Part shown: positions 1-7,348 of the stretch, piece after piece
How the letters are laid out: each line of letters begins with the position of its first letter
How positions within the stretch are numbered: position 1 is the first letter of the stretch
Assembly (NCBI GenBank): GCA_017427065.1
Contig: JAFRTL010000014.1
Span: 1-49,094, forward strand
DNA: 49,094 nucleotides
DNA from: Bacteroidaceae bacterium
GTDB lineage: Bacteria; Bacteroidota; Bacteroidia; Bacteroidales; Bacteroidaceae
Reading direction: 5' to 3'
The notes under the pieces: generated by a model
The model's database searches: none
The model's input: only the letters and a program-made list of their open reading frames with translations
Told to the model about the DNA's origin: nothing
Translations under genes and position numbers: made by a program

Positions 1-61
1 ATATGTATATATAAATATATAATATATGTTAATTTCAGAGTGGATAGAGAGGTAGTAATAC

Positions 62-106
62 ATGGCAAAAAATAAACTGTTATTGTTATTACTGTTATTG
101 GCTTGA
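62..106 (+). CDS. Possible 14-residue leucine-run leader peptide
   Basis: An ATG opens a 14-codon frame reading MAKNK, eight consecutive leucines (mixed CTG, TTA and TTG codons), Ala, stop. A run of one amino acid in a tiny ORF ahead of inverted repeats is the hallmark of a transcription-attenuation leader, here for leucine. The next plus-strand gene, at 352, is a GNAT acetyltransferase and not a leucine biosynthesis gene, so the regulatory link is unproven. It could also be a chance frame or a signal-peptide-like remnant. The rest of positions 1-351 is AT-rich and shows no longer gene. Confidence 0.25.
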   Translation: MAKNKLLLLLLLLA

Positions 107-124
107 AAGTTGTATAAATTTGCC

Positions 125-161
125 TTTCTAACTAGCAAAAAAAATTTTCCTAGTTAGGAAA
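125..161. other. Inverted repeat downstream of the leucine-run leader
   Basis: TTTCTAACTAG (125-135) pairs with CTAGTTAGGAAA (150-161) with a single bulge, around an A/T-rich loop. No T-run follows it on the plus strand, so it is not a simple plus-strand terminator. It may be an attenuator stem or a structural element. Confidence 0.3.
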
Positions 162-169
162 ATAAAAAA

Positions 170-213
170 GGGCACTTTTCGCCCTCACGACTACTTCGGT
201 CATTTTTCGCCCT
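170..213 (+). promoter_or_regulatory. Alternative hairpin region ahead of the GNAT gene
   Basis: GGGC at 170-173 can pair with either of two GCCC copies (181-184 or 209-212). Both copies sit in a direct repeat TTTTCGCCCT, and five T residues (203-207) precede the second. Mutually exclusive pairings are typical of attenuators, but the stems are only 4 bp, so this is weak evidence. Confidence 0.25.
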
Positions 214-351
214 ATTGACATATTTTAACACATTAGAAAGCATAAATTAATTAACACTTTTTGAGATTTCAGCCCTCGGAAAATTGTTAAAAATTTGGCG
301 ACACGTGGTTGCGTGTTGTAATTTCGCAACAAAAACGGAAAAGACAGGATT

Positions 352-933
352 ATGACAAAGATACAGGTAGCAAGGAAGGAACAGGCGGCGGAGATTGCAT
401 CGCTCATCATGCTGGCAATGACTCATGAGAGTTGTCGGTGGTTTGCAGGACCGCACCACACGCTGGAGGATTTCCACGCACTGATGACAAGGCTGGTGGA
501 GCTCGAGGACAGTCAGTACTCATACCTGAACACACTGGTGGCGATGGAGGACGACAAGGTGGCGGGTATCTGCACGAGCTACGATGGGGCTTTGCTGCTG
601 CCACTGCGACGGGCGTTCATCGAGGAGGCGTTTAAGGCGTTCGGCATAGATTACAACGGCTTTGATGAGGAGACACAGGCAGGAGAACTGTATCTGGATA
701 GCCTGGCGGTTTTTCCCGAATACCGCGGAAAGGGAATAGCCACCCATCTGATAAAGGCTACTCTGCAAAAGGGGAAAGAAATGGGACTGCCAGTGGGTCT
801 GCTGGTGAACAAGGAGAATCCCAACGCTGAAAAGCTGTATCGCTCTCTGGGCTTCGAGTATGCAAATGACACCACGTGGGCTGGTCATGACATGCGTCAC
901 TTAATCTGGAATCATCATGCAAAAGGTAGCTGA
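352..933 (+). CDS. GNAT-family N-acetyltransferase
   Basis: A 193-residue single-domain GNAT enzyme that would transfer an acetyl group from acetyl-CoA to an amine; the substrate cannot be read from sequence. The acetyl-CoA-binding motif A is clear around residue 125: a beta strand (LYLDSLAVFP) followed by the R-G-K-G-I-A pyrophosphate loop and helix. Motif B (N-x-x-A-x-x-L-Y-x-x-x-G-F) follows near the C-terminus, as in typical GNATs. Residues 20-100 are helical and less conserved. The stop codon lies 17 bases inside the next gene, so this and the BASS transporter are probably translated together. No Shine-Dalgarno site precedes the ATG, as usual in Bacteroidetes. The family is certain; the substrate is unknown. 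Confidence 0.85.
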   Translation: MTKIQVARKEQAAEIASLIMLAMTHESCRWFAGPHHTLEDFHALMTRLVELEDSQYSYLNTLVAMEDDKVAGICTSYDGALLLPLRRAFIEEAFKAFGIDYNGFDEETQAGELYLDSLAVFPEYRGKGIATHLIKATLQKGKEMGLPVGLLVNKENPNAEKLYRSLGFEYANDTTWAGHDMRHLIWNHHAKGS

Positions 934-1840
934 CTTCATCTCCCGATGGATGGGTGTGCTGGTGCTGCTCACAGCAGTGGTGACCATGCTTTGGCCTTCG
1001 CCTTTCTTGCACGTAGGAACGTGGGGGATCTCTCCGTTGTTGGGTCTCATCATGTTTGGTATGGGACTGACGCTGAAGGTGGAGGATTTCCGTGTGGTAC
1101 TGACACATCCCAAGGATGTGCTGATGGGTTGTCTGGCGCAGTTCACTATCATGCCTCTGTTGGCATGGGCGCTTACGAAGGTGTTCCAACTGCCCGCGGA
1201 ACTGGCCATTGGTGTGATACTGGTGGGATGCTGCCCAGGAGGTACGGCCTCCAACGTGATCACTTTTTTGGCAAAGGGCGACTTAGCACTATCGGTGGGC
1301 ATGACGGCAGTCTCCACGGTATTAGCGCCCCTACTCACTCCCCTACTCACTTTGCTGCTGGCAGGTGAGATAGTAGACGTAGATACCTGGGGCATGCTGC
1401 AATCCATTCTCTACGTGGTGATAGCGCCCATCTTGGCTGGTTTTCTGATACAGAAATACTTTCCTGCCTTTACACGTAAGGCAGTGCCCTATCTGCCAGC
1501 TTTCTCTACGTTGATGATCACGGCTGTAGTGGCCATCGTGGTTTCGCACAACGCGTCAAAGTTGCTCACAGGCGGACTGGTAGTAGTGCTGGTAGTGGTA
1601 TTACACAATCTAAGTGGCTTGGGCACAGGCTATCTGATGGGACGTATATTGGGCATGTCGGAAGCGAAACGCAGAGCCATCTCCATCGAGGTGGGCATGC
1701 AGAACAGTGGCTTGGCAACGAGCTTGGCAGCCTTGCACTTTGCAGCTTATCCTATGGCTACCATCCCTGGGGCAGTCTTCAGCGTGTGGCACAATATCAG
1801 TGGGGCATTAGTAGCCCGACTGTTTAGTGCGAAGAAGTAG
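917..1840 (+). CDS. BASS-family sodium/organic-anion symporter
   Basis: A 307-residue membrane protein of the bile acid:Na+ symporter (BASS) superfamily, with about nine or ten hydrophobic helices and no signal peptide. Two family motifs are clear: the crossover motif G-C-C-P-G-G-T-A-S-N near residue 105, and E-V-G-M-Q-N-S-G-L-A near residue 262; both form the sodium and substrate site in structurally known members. Bacterial members carry diverse organic anions, such as ketopantoate by PanS, so 'bile acid' should not be taken literally. It overlaps the upstream GNAT gene by 17 bases and the convergent sugar permease by 17 bases at the stop codons. A diverged paralogue lies at 41343-42323. 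Confidence 0.88.
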   Translation: MQKVADFISRWMGVLVLLTAVVTMLWPSPFLHVGTWGISPLLGLIMFGMGLTLKVEDFRVVLTHPKDVLMGCLAQFTIMPLLAWALTKVFQLPAELAIGVILVGCCPGGTASNVITFLAKGDLALSVGMTAVSTVLAPLLTPLLTLLLAGEIVDVDTWGMLQSILYVVIAPILAGFLIQKYFPAFTRKAVPYLPAFSTLMITAVVAIVVSHNASKLLTGGLVVVLVVVLHNLSGLGTGYLMGRILGMSEAKRRAISIEVGMQNSGLATSLAALHFAAYPMATIPGAVFSVWHNISGALVARLFSAKK

Positions 1841-3014
1841 CCTGACACTCCATCCTCCATGCATAAGCCACCATCACAACGAAACCAATCATTGGCACAA
1901 TGAAGGCAGCAGATAGGCTGACCACATCGGCCAGGAGACCCATGAGCATGGTTCCTATAGCACCACCTATCGGCGTGAGCATCAGGATGCTGGATCCTCG
2001 CTTAGTGAGGGAACCCAATCCACTGAGGGAGAGGGAGAACACGGTGGGGAACATGATAGCCTCGAAGGCATAGTTGGCAATCAACGCATAGAGCGACAAC
2101 TGACCCACGTTCAGGAAGACCAAAGCACAGCAGACCACCGTTCCAATGGCGCAGATAAGCAGTACCAACTGGGCACGTACACGACTCATCACTCCACTGC
2201 CCACGAACCTCATGCACATGAAAAGCAGGAAGCCAAAGGAGAGCAAACGGGAAGCCGTAGCAGGATCGATGCCTCGCACACGCTCCGCATAGTTGATGAA
2301 CAAGCTATTGATGGAAATCTCTGCTATCTCATAGAAAATGAGGGCGATGAATCCAAAGAGGAACAAGCGGTTGTGCAGCAGACTACGATACCCTTCTCCA
2401 TCAGTGGCAGAGACTTGCTCTGTCTTGATCTCTGGCAACTTCATCCGACTGAACGACAAGGCGATGATGACCACAGCAATACCCATCACGGCATAAGGCA
2501 TGGAGATGCTGGCTGCCCCTCCAGAGAAGAGCAAGGCCCCACCCAACCAAGGTCCGCAGATATTCCCTAAACCATTGAACGACTGCGCCAAATTCAATCG
2601 ACTGGCTGCGGTTTCTGGATCGCCAAGTTCCGTCATATAAGGATTGGCTGCTACCTCCAAGAAGACCAATCCGCTGGCGATGACAAACATGGTGAAAAGG
2701 AAGAAGGGGAAGCTCATGATGCGCTCTCCTGGCAGGAAGAGCAGACACCCCAGACCAAAGATAAGCAAACCCATGACCATGCCTCGACGATAGCCATATT
2801 TATTGAGGAATATACCCGCTGGGATGGCCCAGAGGAAATAGCCCAGGAAGAACGCTCCCTGTACCAAAGTGGACTGGGAGATAGAGATATCCATCACGTT
2901 CTGGAAATGCTTATTGAGCACATCCATGATGGCACGGGCAAAGCCCCAAAGGAAGAAAAGGGTGGCTACCATGATGAACGGCAACCGGTATTCTTTTTTC
3001 ACCAACTGACTCAT
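1824..3014 (-). CDS. FucP-like sugar:H+ symporter (MFS)
   Basis: A 396-residue major facilitator protein with twelve predicted helices. The N-terminus (F-F-L-W-G-F-A-R-A-I-M-D-V-L-N-K-H-F) matches the fucose permease (FHS) subfamily signature, with the acidic residue of TM1 that couples proton movement. L-V-F-L-E-V-A-A-N-P-Y near residue 115 and L-N-L-A-Q-S-F-N-G-L-G near residue 140 are also typical of this subfamily. Likely substrates are L-fucose, glucose or galactose, or N-acetylglucosamine; sequence alone does not decide. It is monocistronic, transcribed from a TATCTTTG element just upstream, and its stop overlaps the convergent BASS gene by 17 bases. Confidence 0.85.
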   Translation of the reverse strand: MSQLVKKEYRLPFIMVATLFFLWGFARAIMDVLNKHFQNVMDISISQSTLVQGAFFLGYFLWAIPAGIFLNKYGYRRGMVMGLLIFGLGCLLFLPGERIMSFPFFLFTMFVIASGLVFLEVAANPYMTELGDPETAASRLNLAQSFNGLGNICGPWLGGALLFSGGAASISMPYAVMGIAVVIIALSFSRMKLPEIKTEQVSATDGEGYRSLLHNRLFLFGFIALIFYEIAEISINSLFINYAERVRGIDPATASRLLSFGFLLFMCMRFVGSGVMSRVRAQLVLLICAIGTVVCCALVFLNVGQLSLYALIANYAFEAIMFPTVFSLSLSGLGSLTKRGSSILMLTPIGGAIGTMLMGLLADVVSLSAAFIVPMIGFVVMVAYAWRMECQATSSH

Positions 3015-3033
3015 AGGTACAATAAATTTACGA

Positions 3034-3041
3034 CAAAGATA
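3034..3041 (-). promoter_or_regulatory. Bacteroidetes -7 element for the FucP-like gene
   Basis: TATCTTTG on the minus strand, matching the TAnnTTTG consensus of the Bacteroidetes primary sigma factor, 20 bases before the start codon. No clear TTTG -33 box is seen. Confidence 0.42.
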
Positions 3042-3062
3042 GCGACTATTAATAAAAATGTC

Positions 3063-3070
3063 TAATTTTG
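3063..3070 (+). promoter_or_regulatory. Bacteroidetes -7 element for plsC
   Basis: TAATTTTG on the plus strand, 21 bases upstream of the acyltransferase ATG, matching TAnnTTTG. It lies back-to-back with the promoter of the divergent permease. Confidence 0.35.
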
Positions 3071-3091
3071 TGGCGTTAAAAAAATGACCTT

Positions 3092-3847
3092 ATGATACAC
3101 CTTTTATATAATATTTACCTGGTTTGCATTGGCCTTCCTCTGTTTTTGCTATCGACACTTCTGTGTGCCTTGACTACTACCATCGGCTCTGCCATCGGTG
3201 GTGCGCATTTCTGGGGCTACTGGCCAGGGAGAATCTGGTGCCGCTTCGTGCTGTTCATCTTGTTGATCCCCGTGCATGTGGAAGGCAGAGAGCATCTCGA
3301 GAAGCGCACATCGTATGTCTTCGTCCCCAATCATCAAGGAGCTTTCGACATTTTCCTGGTATATGGTTACCTGAATCGCAACTTTAAATGGATGATGAAG
3401 AAAAGTCTGCGAAAGATTCCGTTTGTGGGAAAAGCCTGTGAAAGTGCTGGACATATCTTCGTGGACAAGAGTTCCCCTGCTAAGATAAAGCATACGATAG
3501 ATCAGGCGAAGGCTTCCTTGGTGGACGGTGTGTCTTTGGTGGTATTTCCTGAGGGTTCACGCACGTTTACGGGGCACATGGGCAACTTCAAGCGAGGGGC
3601 TTTCCAGATGGCTGACGACCTGCAACTGAGTGTGGTGCCTGTCACGATAGATGGTTCATTTGATATCATGCCACGCACGGCCAAATGGATCAAATGGCAT
3701 CCGCTGCGAATGACGATACACGCCCCTATCCCACCCCAAGGAAAGGGAGCTGAGAATATTCAGACGTCCATGAAAATGGCTTGGGAGGTTGTACAAAGTG
3801 CCTTACCAGAAAGGCATAAGGGATTCGTGGAGAATCCTGATCAGTAA
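3092..3847 (+). CDS. plsC: 1-acyl-sn-glycerol-3-phosphate acyltransferase
   Basis: A 251-residue PlsC-type acyltransferase that acylates lysophosphatidic acid at sn-2 to make phosphatidic acid on the inner face of the cytoplasmic membrane. An N-terminal hydrophobic segment (about residues 5-35) anchors it. The catalytic H-x4-D box is N-H-Q-G-A-F-D around residue 77, followed by the phosphate-binding F-P-E-G-S-R-T near residue 150. Length and motif spacing are normal. The gene stands alone, divergent from the sugar permease. Its stop codon directly abuts the stop of the convergent DUF4369 lipoprotein with no gap and no visible terminator. Confidence 0.9.
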   Translation: MIHLLYNIYLVCIGLPLFLLSTLLCALTTTIGSAIGGAHFWGYWPGRIWCRFVLFILLIPVHVEGREHLEKRTSYVFVPNHQGAFDIFLVYGYLNRNFKWMMKKSLRKIPFVGKACESAGHIFVDKSSPAKIKHTIDQAKASLVDGVSLVVFPEGSRTFTGHMGNFKRGAFQMADDLQLSVVPVTIDGSFDIMPRTAKWIKWHPLRMTIHAPIPPQGKGAENIQTSMKMAWEVVQSALPERHKGFVENPDQ

Positions 3848-4642
3848 TCAACGGTTTCTTTCTGTAGCCATGTTCTGCTGATTGCGCTGCTGCAAGATGC
3901 GCTCTTCTTCCATGTTCTGCATCATGCGACGGTTTTCTTCGATCAACATCATGTTCTCTTTGGCTTTGGTGACAAAGTCTTTCACCCATTCCTGATTCAG
4001 GAAACTCTCTGGGGCACTGTTCAAGATGGCTTCAATCTCATCGGTCAGAATAGGATAAGGCAACGAGCTGCACATCATCATGAAGACGCTAGGTCCCAAG
4101 ATGTTGTTGTAATTGTCGCTGATGAAAGAACGCACCAAAGCATTCATCTGACGGTTCAAACTATCTATCTCCTGCTGAATCTGAACGTGGACAAATTCAG
4201 GATTGGCACCCTCCATGATGAGTCGTGCCTCACGTGAATTCAAGAGACCCATCTGCAGTTCCATGCTGTTGCGCATGCTGATGAAATCATAAAGGGCATC
4301 ATTCATTGGGGTTCCTTGTGCCTGAAGAGAGCGGTTAGTGATGGACACGCTGATGTCTCCATTCTCCAAAATGATAGGCATCAGTCCTTCATTGTCGAAA
4401 TAGAGGGTCACCATACGGGTAGTGTCGGCCTTACCGTTCATGGAAAAGATACCATGTACCACTTCTGCAGAATCCACCTCTACCCACTGGCCATTCTCCA
4501 GCGTGCGGAGAGATAGTTTTTTTCCATCAAGAGATGTAATATCCGAGTTGCCTGTAATTTGGTATGTACTGCTGCAGGAAGTGAGCAAGGCAAGCAGCAC
4601 TACAAGCATACCCAAGATACTATGTCGTGAATCAAAAACCAT
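3848..4642 (-). CDS. DUF4369-domain lipoprotein
   Basis: A 264-residue predicted lipoprotein. The chosen ATG at 4642 gives a clean lipoprotein signal (hydrophobic run, then L-T-S-C); an ATG 24 bases further up would lie within the promoter element. After the Cys, residues about 25-115 form a beta-rich DUF4369-type domain (...Y-Q-I-T-G-N... G-K-K-L-S-L-R ... V-D-S-A-x-V-x-x-G-x-F), a module common in Bacteroidetes and often N-terminal to thioredoxin-like domains. Here the C-terminal half is instead helical and rich in Glu, Gln, Arg and Met, ending in a charged tail (M-Q-N-M-E-E-E-R). There is no thioredoxin CxxC. Probably at the periplasmic face of a membrane; function unknown. Confidence 0.75.
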   Translation of the reverse strand: MVFDSRHSILGMLVVLLALLTSCSSTYQITGNSDITSLDGKKLSLRTLENGQWVEVDSAEVVHGIFSMNGKADTTRMVTLYFDNEGLMPIILENGDISVSITNRSLQAQGTPMNDALYDFISMRNSMELQMGLLNSREARLIMEGANPEFVHVQIQQEIDSLNRQMNALVRSFISDNYNNILGPSVFMMMCSSLPYPILTDEIEAILNSAPESFLNQEWVKDFVTKAKENMMLIEENRRMMQNMEEERILQQRNQQNMATERNR

Positions 4643-4663
4643 TGTCTTATTTTTAACAGCAGA

Positions 4664-4671
4664 CAAAGATA
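4664..4671 (-). promoter_or_regulatory. Bacteroidetes -7 element for the DUF4369 gene
   Basis: TATCTTTG on the minus strand, 21 bases ahead of the ATG at 4642. It decides the start: the longer frame beginning at 4666 would start inside this element. Confidence 0.45.
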
Positions 4672-4725
4672 GAAATATTCTGAAAGAAAATTTCTCACAA
4701 AAAAGGTATGTTCAAATGTTTTATG

Positions 4726-4733
4726 TATTTTTG
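4726..4733 (+). promoter_or_regulatory. Bacteroidetes -7 element for the first S46 peptidase
   Basis: TATTTTTG on the plus strand, matching TAnnTTTG, 56 bases before the ATG. It is AT-rich and lacks a convincing -33 box. Confidence 0.38.
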
Positions 4734-4789
4734 CACATTATTGACTGCAAAATGCCTATTTATTAAACTTAGATAAGATTTTTTAAGAA

Positions 4790-6928
4790 ATGAAACTTAA
4801 GAATTTCCTCCTTGCAGCTGTGGCTGCATTGTTTACCCTCCAAACACAAGCCGATGAGGGTATGTGGTTACTCCAACTCATGCAACAACAGCATTCCATC
4901 GACCTAATGAAAAAACAAGGTCTGAAACTGGAAGCTGAAGACATTTATAATCCTAATGGCGTTTCTCTGAAAGATGCCGTTGGTATCTTCGGAGGTGGTT
5001 GTACGGGTGAGATTATCTCTCCTGATGGCTTGGTGCTGACCAATCATCACTGTGGCTACAGTGCTATTCAGCGTCATAGTTCCGTGGAGCACGACTATCT
5101 GACAGATGGTTTCTGGGCCATGCGACTGGAAGATGAGCTGCCAAACGAGCGACTGAGCTTCAGTTTCGTACACAGCATCATCGATGTGACTGATGTGGTG
5201 AACGAGGACATCAAGAGTGGAAAGACTACCGAGGTGAATGCGATGACTAGAACGTATCTGAATGAACTGGCACAGCGACTGATGGCTCAGAGCGAGCTGA
5301 ATGGCAAGTCTGGCATTCGCGCTCAGGTGTATCCGTTCTATGCTGGCAACAGCTTCTACCTTATCTATTATAAAGTGTATCCTGATGTACGCATGGTGGC
5401 TGCTCCTCCTTCCAGCATCGGTAAGTTCGGTGGGGAGACGGACAACTGGATGTGGCCTCGTCATACGTGTGACTTCAGCGTGTTCCGCATCTATGCCGAT
5501 AAGAACGGGGAACCTGCTCCTTACAGTGCCGACAATGTGCCTCTGAAGACTCCAAAGTACCTGAACATCTCACTGAAGGGACTGAATGAGAATGATTATG
5601 CCATGATTCTGGGATTCCCAGGAAGTACCAGTCGCTACCTCACTGCATCGGAAGTGCGTGAACGTATGGAGACTACCAATCAGGCTGAGATTGATGTGCG
5701 TGGCGTACGCTTGGAGGTGCTGCGCGAGAAAATGGCTGCTAGCGACAAGACGCGCATACAGTATGCCAACAAGTTTGCAGGAAGCAGCAACTACTGGAAG
5801 AATTCTATCGGTATGAACGAAGCCATCATCAAAAATAAGGTGCTGGAAACCAAGGCCGAACAGGAACGTCAGTTTAACCTCTTCGCAAAGGGTAAACCCG
5901 AGTATGAGGGTGTGGTGGACCGCATAAATGCTGCAGTAGAAAAGTCCATTCCTGTAGAGCGTCAATTGGACTACCTGACAGAATCGTTCTACAGTGCCAT
6001 CGAGTTCCGCACTCCTGTTGATCTTATGGACCAACTGAAAGAGGCTATCAAAAATAAGGACAATGTAGCGATCGAGGGTGCTAAAAACGAACTGAGACAG
6101 GTCTTCGATCAGATACACAACAAGGACTACGACCATGAGGTGGACCGTGCAGTGGCAAAGGCCATTCTACCTGCTATGGCTGAGTTCCTTACTTTGCCTG
6201 AGCTGCCAGACTTCTATCAAACAGTGACTGATTTCGATGCATACGTGGATAATATCTACAACAACTCCATCTTGGCCAACAGTACTAATTTGGAGAAGTT
6301 CCTAAAGAAGCCTACCATCAAGGCTATTGATAAGGATCCATCATTGGCTTATATGCGCTCTGTACAGGATTGTATGTACAAAACCATTGATGCTTATACA
6401 GGACAGGATGACCTGACTCTGGAGCATAAGGCTTACATCCGTGGTCTAAACGAAATGAAGAACGCTCCTGCATACAGTGACGCTAACTTTACCATGCGTC
6501 TGACTTATGGCAACGTGAAGAGCTACGAACCTCGTGATGCGGTGAAATATAAATACTACACCACGGCTGATGGTGTGTTGGAGAAGGAAGATCCTACAAA
6601 TCCAGAATTTGTGGTACCTGCTAAGTTGAAAGAACTGATCCAGAAGCGTGATTTCGGTCGCTATGCCATGGCTGATGGTTCACTGCCTGCTTGCTTCCTG
6701 ACCACCAACGACATTACTGGCGGTAACTCCGGTAGTCCTGTGATGGATGCAGAAGGTAACCTCATCGGCATTGCTTTCGATGGCAACTGGGAGAGTCTGA
6801 GTGGTGACATCAACTTCGACGATAACTTGCAGCGTTGCATCGCTGTGGATATCCGCTACGTGCTGTTTGTGATTGACAAGCTTGGCAATTGTCAGAGGTT
6901 GATTAATGAAATGAAGATTATTGACTGA
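4790..6928 (+). CDS. S46 dipeptidyl-peptidase, DPP7-type
   Basis: A 712-residue secreted peptidase of MEROPS family S46, which removes dipeptides from peptide N-termini in the periplasm. A signal peptide ends near A-D-E (residue 22). The chymotrypsin-like triad is readable: T-N-H-H-C-G-Y with His87, R-H-T-C-D-F with Asp228, and G-G-N-S-G-S-P with Ser647. N219, W220 and R224 match residues that hold the substrate N-terminus. Eighteen residues after the Ser comes Gly665, the position (673 in Porphyromonas enzymes) where Gly marks DPP7 (hydrophobic P1) and Arg marks DPP11 (acidic P1). Oddity: the residue before the catalytic Asp is Cys227, where the paralogue downstream has Gly. The neighbour at 7349 is a second S46 enzyme of the other type. 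Confidence 0.93.
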   Translation: MKLKNFLLAAVAALFTLQTQADEGMWLLQLMQQQHSIDLMKKQGLKLEAEDIYNPNGVSLKDAVGIFGGGCTGEIISPDGLVLTNHHCGYSAIQRHSSVEHDYLTDGFWAMRLEDELPNERLSFSFVHSIIDVTDVVNEDIKSGKTTEVNAMTRTYLNELAQRLMAQSELNGKSGIRAQVYPFYAGNSFYLIYYKVYPDVRMVAAPPSSIGKFGGETDNWMWPRHTCDFSVFRIYADKNGEPAPYSADNVPLKTPKYLNISLKGLNENDYAMILGFPGSTSRYLTASEVRERMETTNQAEIDVRGVRLEVLREKMAASDKTRIQYANKFAGSSNYWKNSIGMNEAIIKNKVLETKAEQERQFNLFAKGKPEYEGVVDRINAAVEKSIPVERQLDYLTESFYSAIEFRTPVDLMDQLKEAIKNKDNVAIEGAKNELRQVFDQIHNKDYDHEVDRAVAKAILPAMAEFLTLPELPDFYQTVTDFDAYVDNIYNNSILANSTNLEKFLKKPTIKAIDKDPSLAYMRSVQDCMYKTIDAYTGQDDLTLEHKAYIRGLNEMKNAPAYSDANFTMRLTYGNVKSYEPRDAVKYKYYTTADGVLEKEDPTNPEFVVPAKLKELIQKRDFGRYAMADGSLPACFLTTNDITGGNSGSPVMDAEGNLIGIAFDGNWESLSGDINFDDNLQRCIAVDIRYVLFVIDKLGNCQRLINEMKIID

Positions 6929-6930
6929 GC

Positions 6931-7140
6931 ATTCTTTTCTTCGCCTTGTCGCGAAGAAAAGAACCAAAAGAAGAGACACCGACTGCACTTCCGCAGCTAA
7001 GATTGCTTCGCTTTTCACTAAGCGCTGCAAGACGACCCCCTTCGGGGCTCTTATTGGTGCAGCGCTCTTAACGTGAAAAACTCGCAATCTTTTCACGCTG
7101 CTCCAGTGAGGTCGGAAAGAATTGCGCAACCAAAACTCCG
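6931..7140 (+). repeat. Structured dispersed repeat, copy A1 (forward)
   Basis: This begins with a perfect 13-bp hairpin, TTCTTTTCTTCGC (6932-6944) with 6951-6963. A conserved stretch follows (CGACTGCACTTCCGC ... GCTAAGATTGC). A second stem comes next, AGCGCTGCA (7021-7029) with TGCAGCGCT (7058-7066), around an inner CCCC-TTC-GGGG. The module closes with CTCCAGTGAGGTCGGAAAG. Same order of parts as copies at 39570 and 43222. It lies in the 420-base gap between the two S46 genes, which holds no gene. Confidence 0.75.
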
Positions 7141-7327
7141 TCCTCACATCTGGAGCGTTAATAAAATCGGGAGCGTTTTCGGAAAAGAGGGCCGCACCGC
7201 AAAGTGAGCGAAGCGACCGTCTTGCGGCCCTCCCGAAAACGTGAGCAATTTTTAGTGGAAGATGTGCAGACGGCGTGTTTCTTTGATTCGTTTCTTTGCA
7301 CGAGCAAAGAAATGAATAGAAAAAAGG
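7141..7327 (-). repeat. Structured dispersed repeat, copy A2 (inverted)
   Basis: The reverse complement of this stretch has the same parts in the same order as copy A1: a GCAAAGAAA-type hairpin, CGTCTGCACATCTTCCACT, AATTGCTCACGTTTTC, a long stem and CGCTCCAGATGTGAGG. The long stem is GAGGGCCGC (7187-7195) with GCGGCCCTC (7224-7232), extended by GTTTTCGG/CCGAAAAC. A1 and A2 therefore meet tail to tail between the peptidase genes. Confidence 0.75.
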
Positions 7328-7348
7328 AAAAAAACTAAATAATATATT

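Noticed and set aside
6680-7147. Open frames reading through the dispersed repeat (also 39347-39868 and 43209-43394)
   Set aside because: Their peptides resemble each other (A-E-V-Q-S, L-L-L-V-L-F) only because they translate the same repeat. They start inside real genes or have no signals of their own.
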